A stretch of DNA of 64,000 nt from Kribbella sp. VKM Ac-2569 (lineage in GTDB: Bacteria; Actinomycetota; Actinomycetes; Propionibacteriales; Kribbellaceae). A program made the position numbers and the translations under genes. Below, one piece after another: positions 41,697 through 49,603 of this stretch; position 1 is the stretch's first letter; the number at the start of each line of letters is the position of its first letter. Below the pieces are notes generated by a model. The model was not told the origin of the DNA and did not search any database. It was given only the letters and a program-made list of their open reading frames with translations. The stretch lies in NCBI RefSeq assembly GCF_004216905.1, contig NZ_SGXJ01000003.1, forward strand, positions 620,001-684,000, in the 5' to 3' direction.

Positions 41697-43441
41697 GCAG
41701 CCAGTTGCCGGTCGCCGGCCCCGCCGAAGTCCGTGCCGCGGCGCGACGTGACCTCCGCGTGGAACGACGTACCGTGGTCGGCCTCGTCCTGGTCAACGGG
41801 CTCGCCTCCGCGGCAGGGCTGATCGGTCCGTGGCTGCTCGGCCGAATCATCGACACGATCCAATCGGGATCCGGCGACGTCCTCAGCACGGTCGACCGTC
41901 TTGCCTTCGGCGCTCTCGTGTTCACCGTCGTGCAGACGGTGCTGGCGTGGTGGGCGCTGAAGATCGGGTACCGGTTCGGCGAACGTACGGCGGCGCGGGT
42001 TCGGGAACGGTTCTTGCGGCGAACTCTGGCGCTGCCTCCACGCGTGGCGGACCATCTTCCGGCCGGCGATCTGATTTCTCGCGGAAGCACTGATGCCGCG
42101 GTGGTGGCATTCACTTTGCGATCGGCCGTGCCCGAGGTGCTTGTGGCGCTCGTCCACGCTCTGTTCCTCATCGTCGCGGTGCTGGTCCTGGACCTACGGC
42201 TCGGGCTGTGCGGACTCGTGTCCTTGCTCGGCGTCGGAGCGGCGGTGCGCTGGTACGTACGACGAGCGCGACCGGCCTACCTGGCGGTTGCTGCAACTGG
42301 GGCGGACATGGCCGACGTCGTCGCCAGCACTGCCAAAGGCGCCCGTACGGTCGAACTTCTCGGATTGGAACGTCGCCGGGCAGAGGTCACTGAGGCCGCC
42401 GTCGCCCGAGCCCGGTCCGCGCGCCTGAGCGCCTTGTGGTTGCGGACGGTCCTGTTTCCGTGGGCGGAGGTGTCGCTGGCACTCCCAGTGGTGGGAGTCC
42501 TGCTGATCGGCGGCGCGCTCTACGCCAAGGACCTGGTCAGCCTCGGAGTCGTGGTGACGGCCACGGTGTACCTTCGCCAGCTCGTCGGCCCGCTGGACAC
42601 GCTGATGCTCTGGATCGAGCAACTACAAGGCGCCGGTGCCTCGTACGCCCGCGTCGAGGGCCTGGCGGATGTCCCCACTGAGTCCGAGCCTGCCGCGGTT
42701 CACTACGCGGACGGCGATCGCATCCGGGTGGACAACGCGCACTACAGCTACACGGGTGCTCGCGACGTACTCCAGGGGATTGACCTCGTGGTGCAGCCCG
42801 GGGAACGCCTGGCCATCGTCGGCACGTCCGGGGCTGGAAAATCAACCCTCGCGCGTCTGCTCGCCGGTCTCGATCGGCCGCACACCGGGTCGGTGACCAT
42901 TGGCGGTACGCCGGTTGCGGATCTGCCGCCCGACCAACTCCGTGAACACGTCGTACTGATCACCCAAGATCAGCACGTCTTCCACGACACGGTGCGGGAC
43001 AACCTGCTGATCGCGAACCCGGACGCGACCGACGAGGAGCTGCGCGCGGCGCTCGCCGCTGTCGGAGCCATGTGGTGGGAGGACCTGCCCCACGGGCTGG
43101 ACACCGAGGTAGGCGACGACACCGAACTCGACGACGCGGGCGCCCAGCAGCTCTCGCTGGCGCGCGTCGTCCTCGCCGATCCGCACACCCTGATCCTGGA
43201 CGAAGCGACCGCACTCCTTGACCCGAAGACGGCACGGCAAACCGAGCAATCGCTGGCGGGGGTCCTCCGGGGTCGCACTGTGATCGCGATCGCCCATCGT
43301 CTGCAGACAGCGCACGACGCCGACAGAATCGCGGTGATGGAAGCCGGTGAACTCGTTGAGCTCGGCACGCACGATGAACTCGTCAGCGCAGGACATGTCT
43401 ACGGCCGGCTCTGGCAGACCTGGCACGGGGAAACACCGTAG
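41693..43441 (+). CDS. ABC exporter half-transporter with intact Walker motifs but degenerate signature
   Basis: The protein has 582 residues. A six-helix membrane domain (about 25-310) is followed by an ATPase domain with Walker A GTSGAGKST (near 377), Walker B TLILDEATALLD (near 500) and H-loop IAIAHRLQT. The signature, expected as LSGGQ, reads LDDAGAQQLSLARV near 481. Its Walker site pairs with the intact LSGGQ of the partner to build the single canonical ATP site. Substrate unknown; heterodimeric exporters of this type often move drugs, lipids or peptides. Confidence 0.92.
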   Translation: MSSQLPVAGPAEVRAAARRDLRVERRTVVGLVLVNGLASAAGLIGPWLLGRIIDTIQSGSGDVLSTVDRLAFGALVFTVVQTVLAWWALKIGYRFGERTAARVRERFLRRTLALPPRVADHLPAGDLISRGSTDAAVVAFTLRSAVPEVLVALVHALFLIVAVLVLDLRLGLCGLVSLLGVGAAVRWYVRRARPAYLAVAATGADMADVVASTAKGARTVELLGLERRRAEVTEAAVARARSARLSALWLRTVLFPWAEVSLALPVVGVLLIGGALYAKDLVSLGVVVTATVYLRQLVGPLDTLMLWIEQLQGAGASYARVEGLADVPTESEPAAVHYADGDRIRVDNAHYSYTGARDVLQGIDLVVQPGERLAIVGTSGAGKSTLARLLAGLDRPHTGSVTIGGTPVADLPPDQLREHVVLITQDQHVFHDTVRDNLLIANPDATDEELRAALAAVGAMWWEDLPHGLDTEVGDDTELDDAGAQQLSLARVVLADPHTLILDEATALLDPKTARQTEQSLAGVLRGRTVIAIAHRLQTAHDADRIAVMEAGELVELGTHDELVSAGHVYGRLWQTWHGETP

Positions 43442-43481
43442 GACCCTGTCCTGTGGGCCTGGTGGGCTGTAGAAACGTGAC

Positions 43482-45029
43482 GTGCTGAACAAGCGTGTGA
43501 TCGCGGGCCTGCAGCGACGTGTGGCCGGGTTGTTGGAGGAGCATCGGGTTCCGGGGATCGCGGTCGGGATCTGTGACGGGAATTCGATGCTGTGGTCGGC
43601 CGGGTTCGGGAGTACGCGGGCCGGCGGTGGTGAGCCGGTCACTCCGGAGACAATGTTCGGCGTCCAGTCGTGCTCGAAGATGTACACCGCGACGGCGGTT
43701 CTCCTCGCGGTTCAGGAAGGGCTGCTGGATCTTGACGTTCCGATCGTCGAGTATCTGCCGGAGATCCGTCTCAACAGTTCCTTCGAGGCTCGCCCTGAGC
43801 GCCTCATCACGCTGCGGCATCTCCTCAATCACACTGCTGGATTCACGCATGAGGCACCGGTCGGTTCGAACTATCTCGTCGGCCGCGAGTCGTTCGAGGC
43901 GCATTGCCGCAGCATCTATGACACCTGGTTGCGGTGTCCGGTCGGTCACCACTTCCAGTATTCGAATCTCGGGATAGATCTAGCTGGATACATTCTGCAG
44001 CGGCGCAGCGGGTTACCGTTCGACCGCTTCGTACGCCGGGCATTGCTCGAGCCAGTCGGATTGACGCGTACGACGTTCAACGCGGCGGAGATCCAGCGTG
44101 AAAAGGACCGGGCGATCGGGCATGCCACGGGCTATACGCGCACCCCGGTCCGGGTTCCGATGGTTGCCGCGGGCGGGCTGTACACGAGTGTCAATGACGC
44201 GTGCCGCTTCGTACAGTTCCAGTTGGCCGGTGGTGCGGTCCTCGACGAACTGCACGAACTGCACGAACTGCCGGGTCGCGAACGGGGGTATGGGCTCGGT
44301 CTCGCCATCACCCGCGCGCACGGGATCCCTGTCCGCGGGCATGGCGGTGGTGGTTTCGGTTTCCTGTCGGACATCTATTGGGCGCCGGATGCGGGGATCG
44401 GGGTCGTCGTACTGACCAACTCGACTGCGCACCCGTTCCAGTGGGAGCTCGCCGCGGAGATCTTCCGCGACGTTGTCCCCCACCGCCCTCCGCCAGCGGT
44501 CGCCTCTCCCCCGGAGGTGTCTGCTGGGTCGTTGGCCGGTTTGGCGGGGAACTACAGCGGGAGTGGGGCCGACCAGGTCATGTTCGTGGTGGAAGGAGAC
44601 TGTGGCGTCCTGGTCCAGGGCGATACCCGTCATCCTGTTCGATTCGTCGGTCCCCTCGAGTTCACGATCGAGCAGGGCGAGCGGTTCCGGTTCCGCGATC
44701 TCGACGACGCGGGACGCCCGGCGTACCTCGAGCGCGTCGATGACGGGCACGTTCGCTATCGGAACGACGTACCGGAAGCAGCGCCGACCAAGCCGGCCGC
44801 GGCGGACGGGCCGTGGAACCGGGACTACGCGGTCCGGGCGTCCGGCGTCCGCGACGGGACCGCGAGGCTGCGTAAGGAAAACGGCGTACACCTCTTCGAC
44901 GACTGGCGCGGCGGAACCGTCCGCCTGCGCCGGCACCGTCCCGGTCTGTACATTTCCGCGACCGGTGAAGCCCTCGACCTGACCCGGACGCCCCCGACAT
45001 ACGCCAACGTCCGCCTCCACCAGCTGTGA
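43482..45029 (+). CDS. Serine hydrolase (class C beta-lactamase-like)
   Basis: The protein has 515 residues. Catalytic SxxK is SCSK near residue 63, YxN is YSNLG near 165, and the third motif is HGGGG near 287. The first 340 residues form the penicillin-binding-protein-like fold. The last 150 are a beta-rich domain starting SLAGLAGNYSGSG, as in DUF3471-type tails. A 9-bp unit GAACTGCAC is repeated in tandem at 44247-44271 and encodes an LHELHEL stretch. No signal peptide is evident, so it is probably an intracellular esterase or amidase. GTG start. Confidence 0.9.
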   Translation: MLNKRVIAGLQRRVAGLLEEHRVPGIAVGICDGNSMLWSAGFGSTRAGGGEPVTPETMFGVQSCSKMYTATAVLLAVQEGLLDLDVPIVEYLPEIRLNSSFEARPERLITLRHLLNHTAGFTHEAPVGSNYLVGRESFEAHCRSIYDTWLRCPVGHHFQYSNLGIDLAGYILQRRSGLPFDRFVRRALLEPVGLTRTTFNAAEIQREKDRAIGHATGYTRTPVRVPMVAAGGLYTSVNDACRFVQFQLAGGAVLDELHELHELPGRERGYGLGLAITRAHGIPVRGHGGGGFGFLSDIYWAPDAGIGVVVLTNSTAHPFQWELAAEIFRDVVPHRPPPAVASPPEVSAGSLAGLAGNYSGSGADQVMFVVEGDCGVLVQGDTRHPVRFVGPLEFTIEQGERFRFRDLDDAGRPAYLERVDDGHVRYRNDVPEAAPTKPAAADGPWNRDYAVRASGVRDGTARLRKENGVHLFDDWRGGTVRLRRHRPGLYISATGEALDLTRTPPTYANVRLHQL

Positions 45030-45126
45030 CAGGCTGAGGAAATCTCGGTGGGGTGTGTAGGAATGGCCGGATTGGGTTCGTTGGGTGGGTGTAGGCAGGG
45101 TCGAGCAGAGTGAACTGGAGATCGTG

Positions 45127-45453
45127 ATGCAGTATCTGATTTCTGTGATTGACAATCGGACCGGGTCGTCGACTGCGGACGAGGACGCGGCGATCGACGC
45201 GTTCAACGAGCAGCTGGTGGCGGGCGGGCACTGGGTGTTCGCGGGTGGGCTCAGCGCCCCCAGCGACGCGACCGTGATCGACGCCCGGGGTGACGGCGAG
45301 CCGATCTTCACCGACGGGCCGTACCTGGAGTCGAAGGAACACGTGGCCGGCTTCTGGGTGTTCGAGGCGCCGGACCTCGACGTGGCGCTGAAGCTCGCCG
45401 CTGCGGCGTCGAAGGCGTGCAACCGCCGGCTCGAGGTGCGGCCGTTCCTGTGA
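45127..45453 (+). CDS. YCII/DGPF-domain protein paired with an ECF sigma factor
   Basis: The protein has 108 residues from ATG 45127 (GGAG upstream). It has the YCII ferredoxin-like fold: MQYLISVIDNR, FNEQLVAGGHWVFAGGL, the DGPY motif in FTDGPYLESKEHVAGFWVFEA, and a C-terminal RRLEVRPFL. DGPF proteins are genetically linked with ECF42-group sigma factors. Here the stop overlaps the sigma gene's start (GTGA), so they are coupled. Confidence 0.92.
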   Translation: MQYLISVIDNRTGSSTADEDAAIDAFNEQLVAGGHWVFAGGLSAPSDATVIDARGDGEPIFTDGPYLESKEHVAGFWVFEAPDLDVALKLAAAASKACNRRLEVRPFL

Positions 45454-46676
45454 GCGACGTCCAGGAAGCGATCACCCGGGTCCACCACGAGGAATGGGCG
45501 CGGGTGGTCGCCTCGCTGACCAGGCGGTTCGGTGACCTCGACATTGCCGAGGAGGCGGCCGCCGAGGCGTTCGCGACGGCGGTCGAGCGCTGGCCTGCGG
45601 ACGGCGTACCGCCCAACCCCGGCGCGTGGCTGACCACCACCGCCAACCGCAGGGCGATCGACCGGCTCCGGCGCGAGAGCAAACGTGACGACAAGCAGAA
45701 GGAGGCTCAGATGTCGTACGACGAACCGCCCGAGCCTCTCGGCGTGATCGACGACGAGCGGCTCCGGCTGATCTTCACCTGTTGTCACCCGGCGCTCGCG
45801 ATGGAGACCCGGGTGGCGTTGACGCTCCGGATGATCGGCGGACTGACCGTGCCGGAGATCGCCCGTGGGTTCCTGGTCCAGGAGACCGCGATGGGCCAGC
45901 GGATCACCCGCGCGAAGGCGAAGATCAAAGCGGCCAAGATCCCGTACCGCGTCCCGTCTGCGGAGGACCTTCCGGGCCGCGTGTCCGGCGTACTCTCGGT
46001 GCTGTTTCTCGTCTTCAACGAGGGCTACCTGGCGACGGGTCCCGACACCGATCCGATCCGCCACGAGCTGACCGCCGAGGCGATTCGGCTCACCCGCCTG
46101 ATCCGGGCGCTGCTGCCCGACGACGGCGAGGTCGCCGGTCTGCTCGCCCTGATGCTCCTCACCGAGGCCCGACGTACCGCACGAGTGTCGGCGAACGGCG
46201 AACTGATCTCGCTGCGCGACCAGGACCGCGGCGCGTGGGACGCGGCGTTGGTTGCCGAGGGCCACCGACTCGTCCGCGAACGGCTCGCGACCCGGCTGCC
46301 TCCGGGCCGCTATCAGATCCTCGCGGCGATCAACGCCGTACACACCTCGGCCCGCGACGCGGCGGATACCGACTGGTCGCAGGTCGTGGCGCTGTACGAC
46401 CAGCTCGTCCGTGTCGATCGCTCACCGATCGTCGCGCTCAACCGTGCGATCGCGGTCGCCGAGCTCGACGGTCCCGAGGTTGCGCTGGCGACGATCGATC
46501 GGCTGGGCGACACGCTGTCCGGGTACCACGCGTACCACGCCGCGCGCGCCGACCTGCTGCGGCGGCTGGGCCGCAGTCAGGAGTCGCGGGCCGCGTACGA
46601 CGCAGCGATCGAGCTGGCCGAGAACACTGCCGAGGTCGCGTACCTGAGCCGCCGACGCGATCAGCTGGTCAGCTGA
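45450..46676 (+). CDS. ECF42-type RNA polymerase sigma factor with C-terminal extension
   Basis: The protein has 408 residues, about twice a minimal ECF. Sigma-2 lies around residues 8-80 (LDIAEEAAAEAFATAVERWP, NPGAWLTTTANRRAIDRLRRE) and sigma-4 around 105-165 (FTCCHPALAMETRVALTLRMIGG, EIARGFLVQETAMGQRITRAK). The rest, about 180-405, is helical with TPR-like repeats (VRVDRSPIVALNRAIAVAEL, YHAYHAARADLLRRLG). This layout plus the coupled DGPF gene is diagnostic of ECF42, a group without an anti-sigma factor in which the C-terminal domain is needed for activity. Confidence 0.93.
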   Translation: MSDVQEAITRVHHEEWARVVASLTRRFGDLDIAEEAAAEAFATAVERWPADGVPPNPGAWLTTTANRRAIDRLRRESKRDDKQKEAQMSYDEPPEPLGVIDDERLRLIFTCCHPALAMETRVALTLRMIGGLTVPEIARGFLVQETAMGQRITRAKAKIKAAKIPYRVPSAEDLPGRVSGVLSVLFLVFNEGYLATGPDTDPIRHELTAEAIRLTRLIRALLPDDGEVAGLLALMLLTEARRTARVSANGELISLRDQDRGAWDAALVAEGHRLVRERLATRLPPGRYQILAAINAVHTSARDAADTDWSQVVALYDQLVRVDRSPIVALNRAIAVAELDGPEVALATIDRLGDTLSGYHAYHAARADLLRRLGRSQESRAAYDAAIELAENTAEVAYLSRRRDQLVS

Positions 46677-47401
46677 CGGCCGTAGCGCGCGAGGTAGTGC
46701 CAGACGTACTTGATCGACTGCGCCGGATGCCCGCCGGCCGCTTTGCCGAGGAGGTCGGGGGTGAGTTCGGGGCCGAGTGAGCGGGCGAGGTCGACGATCT
46801 CGGGGCCGCGGTACGCCGGATCGAAGGCGGCCGGCGCCGCGCGAAAGCCCGGGTGGTATTCGATCGGGCAGCCGAGTTCGCGGGCGGTGTCCTCGACGGG
46901 TGTGCCGATGAACGACCGGTCGAGGACGACCGCCTCGACGTCGGTGGAGAGGCGGACCGGGCCGTGGACATGCGCCTCGACGTAATCGTCCAGGTCGTCG
47001 AGACGCGCGTCGTCGGCCAACTGACACAGCTGCGGCAGGACGCTCCGATCGCCGAAATCGGCCGGGTCGCGGGCGGAGTCCGGGAAGCAGAACGTCGCGC
47101 GCGAGATCGTGTCGGGTTTCAGCCGGAGGTACGACGACCCGAAGCGGATCGCTCCGCCGTACACGTCACGCCGCCGGTTCCACACCCCGTACACAGGGCG
47201 ATCCAGCTCCGGTTGGTCGTCGTACCGCCCGGAGAAGAGCCGGCTCTCCCACTCCCACCGGTCTCCCCCGCGGAACGCTGTCAGTCCGCCGTTGGAGATG
47301 CCTGTCGCGAACTGCGACTGGTAAACCCCGTCCGCGGCGATCGACTCGATGACTGTCCGCGCACCGCGCGGCCAATTGGGATGGAACTGCACAGTGATCA
47401 T
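46661..47401 (-). CDS. DUF3626-like protein
   Basis: The protein has 246 residues. It begins ITVQFHPNWP, has GVYQSQFATGISNGGLTAF, GDRWEWESRLF and a conserved YGGAIRFGSSYLRLKP block, matching DUF3626 proteins of unknown function. No transmembrane segment is present. Its 3' end overlaps the sigma factor gene by 16 bp in convergent orientation. The start overlaps the Nudix gene's stop by 1 bp, so it is cotranscribed downstream of it. Confidence 0.8.
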   Translation of the reverse strand: MITVQFHPNWPRGARTVIESIAADGVYQSQFATGISNGGLTAFRGGDRWEWESRLFSGRYDDQPELDRPVYGVWNRRRDVYGGAIRFGSSYLRLKPDTISRATFCFPDSARDPADFGDRSVLPQLCQLADDARLDDLDDYVEAHVHGPVRLSTDVEAVVLDRSFIGTPVEDTARELGCPIEYHPGFRAAPAAFDPAYRGPEIVDLARSLGPELTPDLLGKAAGGHPAQSIKYVWHYLARYGRQLTS

Positions 47402-47883
47402 CAGAACGAGCCTGTCTCGCGGCCGTTGGCGTCAATCATGATGAACCGAAGCTGCTCGTCCTGGCCGTTGGAGAGCCAGTGCGCGAACGCGATCCGCGCG
47501 GTCGGCGGCATGGCGAGCGTCGTCGGGTCCATCGTCAGGTCGAACCACCGCAGATCGCCCTCGGTGCATTCCGTCGGTACGGGCGCCGCGGGGCGGAGGT
47601 TGGCGGTGAAGTAGTACGTCGTACGCACCTCGTCGCCGGTGTCGCGTACGGCGACGTACCGCAGCGCGAGGTCGGTCAGCTGGTCGGCCGTGACACCGAT
47701 CTCCTCGTCCAGTTCCCGGAGAGCGGCCGCAGTCGGGTCGGTGAGCTCGTGCGGCTCGATATGACCGCCGATGCCGACCCAGGAGTCCGCGATCGCGCGC
47801 GATCCGCGGCGGTAGAGGAGCAGCACGCTCCCCTCCCGCACGAGGAAGACCGACGTCAGGTGCCGGGCCGAGCGGAGTGACAC
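47401..47883 (-). CDS. Nudix hydrolase
   Basis: The protein has 160 residues. The Nudix box begins GGHIEPHELTDPTAAALREL and ends DEEIG, a slightly variant first half (GHIEPHE) but with the REL-DEE metal site kept. It is probably a pyrophosphatase on an oxidised nucleotide or ADP-ribose-type compound. It forms an operon with the DUF3626-like gene (TGATG overlap), and a 1-bp gap separates it from the tautomerase gene upstream. Confidence 0.87.
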   Translation of the reverse strand: MSLRSARHLTSVFLVREGSVLLLYRRGSRAIADSWVGIGGHIEPHELTDPTAAALRELDEEIGVTADQLTDLALRYVAVRDTGDEVRTTYYFTANLRPAAPVPTECTEGDLRWFDLTMDPTTLAMPPTARIAFAHWLSNGQDEQLRFIMIDANGRETGSF

Positions 47884-47884
47884 G

Positions 47885-48280
47885 TCAGACGTTGACGTTG
47901 AAGCCGAGGTCCAGGTCGGACGCGGCCTGGCCGCCGCGGATGCCCCAGTTCGAGGTGGGGTGGTCGCGGACGAGGATCGTCACGTGGTCCGCGGGGATGC
48001 CGAAGGGCTTCAGGTTGCCGACGATCTCGGTGTAGAGCTTGCGCTTGGCGTCGATCGAGCGGCCGGCGAAGCAGTCGACGGTCACGAGCGTGAAGAACTC
48101 GGGCTCGGTCAGCCGCGGCGAACACGCGAACCGGTGCGGCGCGTGGACGACCAGGCGCACGTCCTTGTCCTGCGGCGGAATCTGGAACGCCGTCACCAGC
48201 GCCCCATGCACCGCCTCGACCAGTCCCGCCTCATCGGCCTCGGAGTACTCACGACGAACCTCGATCTGCGCACTAGGCAT
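47885..48280 (-). CDS. Tautomerase-family protein
   Basis: The protein has 131 residues. It has the catalytic-type N-terminal Pro after Met (MPSAQIEV), two beta-alpha-beta modules, FQIPPQDKDVRLVVH and a conserved DHVTILVRDHPTSNWGIRGGQAASD segment, as in fused 4-oxalocrotonate-tautomerase-like trimers. GGAAGGA lies 8 nt before the ATG. It is the first gene of a likely three-gene operon with Nudix and DUF3626-like proteins. Confidence 0.88.
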   Translation of the reverse strand: MPSAQIEVRREYSEADEAGLVEAVHGALVTAFQIPPQDKDVRLVVHAPHRFACSPRLTEPEFFTLVTVDCFAGRSIDAKRKLYTEIVGNLKPFGIPADHVTILVRDHPTSNWGIRGGQAASDLDLGFNVNV

Positions 48281-48312
48281 CTACAAATCCTTCCACGATC
48301 GACAACAACTCC

Positions 48313-48396
48313 CCGACCCCACCACGAAGCGGTCACTCCGGCGACCGAATATCCGGCTTCGTGCCCAAGATGTGCGGGTCTGTCGGTGGGGGTCGG
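48313..48396. promoter_or_regulatory. Nested inverted repeats upstream of a Nudix gene
   Basis: CACGAAGC (48323-48330) pairs with GCTTCGTG (48356-48363); inside it CGGTC (48330-48334) pairs with GACCG (48343-48347); outside it CCGACCCCACC (48313-48323) pairs with GGTGGGGGTCGG (48385-48396) with one bulge. Together these can fold an 84-nt structure ending 14 nt before the Nudix start. It may be a leader structure or operator array. Confidence 0.45.
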
Positions 48397-48410
48397 CAGA
48401 CTCGGGTGTT

Positions 48411-48815
48411 ATGAGTGCGAGGATTCCGCGTGGGGCGGCGGTTGTGGTTGAGGTGGGCAAGGTTTTGGTTGTGAAGCGTTATCTGCGGCAGGGGGCGTCG
48501 GCCGAGTGTGTGATGTGCGAGTACGGCGACGTGCCGGGGCCTCGGTGTCAGGGGCATCGGTACGCCGTTCTTCCCGGCGGGCATGTGGAGGCTGGTGAGT
48601 CGTCGGCGAGTGCTGCGCTTCGTGAACTCGAGGAGGAGACGACGCTCACGGGCACCCTGGACCGGTTGCTGTGGACCGGCACGCACAACGGGCGGCCGGC
48701 GTACTACTTCCTGGTCAGCGACGTGTACGGCGTACCGGAACTGTCAGGTGACGAAGCGGTGGAGCATTCGGCGAGGAATTCGGGATCTACCCGGCCGACC
48801 TACAGCAGCATTTGA
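48411..48815 (+). CDS. Nudix hydrolase with frameshifted C-terminus
   Basis: The protein has 134 residues as read. The Nudix box is GGHVEAGESSASAALRELEE followed by ET, complete. After VPELSGDEAVEH the frame turns into a Ser/Arg-rich tail and stops. The natural tail is visible in another frame at 48773-48850 (EEFGIYPADLQQHLTRLLHA), so a short deletion of unknown length has removed the junction and shifted the frame. The catalytic site survives, so the product might still work, but the C-terminal helix is lost. A CMCEYGDVPGPRCQGHR insert before the box adds Cys residues. Confidence 0.75.
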   Translation: MSARIPRGAAVVVEVGKVLVVKRYLRQGASAECVMCEYGDVPGPRCQGHRYAVLPGGHVEAGESSASAALRELEEETTLTGTLDRLLWTGTHNGRPAYYFLVSDVYGVPELSGDEAVEHSARNSGSTRPTYSSI

Positions 48816-48820
48816 CACGT

Positions 48821-49573
48821 CTACTTCATGCGGGCGACGACGCGGGTTAGGCCGAGAAGGTTTCCTTGGTCGGCTTCCAGTAGGTGTTCGTCGGGTTCGT
48901 ACCCGCGGCCGACCTGTGCACAAATCCGGAGCCAGAGGAGCCAGTCGGCCCAGCCGTTCGGTACGAAGTCGGCGGTGTCGACGGTGACTAGGCCCGTGCG
49001 TTCCCAGAGATGTCGCCACCAGTCGGGCGGGAGCCAGGTGCAGAGGTCGGGTCCCCAGCGATCCGCGACGTACGGCGGTGGGGTGAAGTCAGGCGCGGTG
49101 CGGATGCCGGGGGCCATGATGCCGAGCATCCCGTTCGGGCGGACGAACTCCGTGAGGTACGGGAGGTAGTCGACGCCGGTGCCGAAGTAGTTGTACGCGC
49201 CGACGCTGACGACCGCGTCGAAGAACCCGTGCGCGAACGGGAGTTTGCGGGCGTCGGACTGGATCGGATGCACCCGACCGGCCACGCCGGCGTCATGAAC
49301 GCGCTGCCAGTTCTCGGTGGGGTCGACCCAGAGATCGGTGGCCCAGACGTCGACGTCGCATTCGCGGGCCAGGAAGATCGACGTCAACGCCGTACCGCAG
49401 CCGAGATCAAGGACCCGCATTCCGGGCCGGAGTGCCATCACCTGCAGCAGGCTTTCGGCGCTCCACAGCGGGTGCGGGCCCATGAGATTGTCGACGACCC
49501 ATTGCTGGTCGTAGGTGTTCGAGCGTGGATAACGGTCAAGGGTGAGCGCTTCGCGCAGGAGTTCGCTGGACAT
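48821..49573 (-). CDS. Class I SAM-dependent methyltransferase
   Basis: The protein has 250 residues. Motif I is VLDLGCGTALTSIFLARE, then VWATDLWVDPTENWQRV, FDAVVSVGAYNYFGTG and FVRPNGMLGIMAPG. C-terminal PPDWWRHLWERTGLVTV and WLRICAQVG complete a pattern seen in cyclopropane/UbiE-like small-molecule methyltransferases. It converges with the frameshifted Nudix gene, whose original stop (48850) would overlap it. Confidence 0.88.
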   Translation of the reverse strand: MSSELLREALTLDRYPRSNTYDQQWVVDNLMGPHPLWSAESLLQVMALRPGMRVLDLGCGTALTSIFLARECDVDVWATDLWVDPTENWQRVHDAGVAGRVHPIQSDARKLPFAHGFFDAVVSVGAYNYFGTGVDYLPYLTEFVRPNGMLGIMAPGIRTAPDFTPPPYVADRWGPDLCTWLPPDWWRHLWERTGLVTVDTADFVPNGWADWLLWLRICAQVGRGYEPDEHLLEADQGNLLGLTRVVARMK

Positions 49574-49603
49574 GGCGCGACGATGCCAGCGTGCTCCGTG
49601 AGC

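Noticed and set aside
44247..44271. Tandem 9-bp unit GAACTGCAC
   Set aside because: It is in frame within the serine hydrolase and encodes a short LHELHEL stretch; local slippage is sufficient, with no array or regulatory meaning.
44013..46343. A 776-codon open frame on the minus strand, the second-longest in the window
   Set aside because: It is antisense to the serine hydrolase, DGPF and ECF42 genes, whose motifs are unmistakable; the translation is Arg/Asp-rich without any domain.
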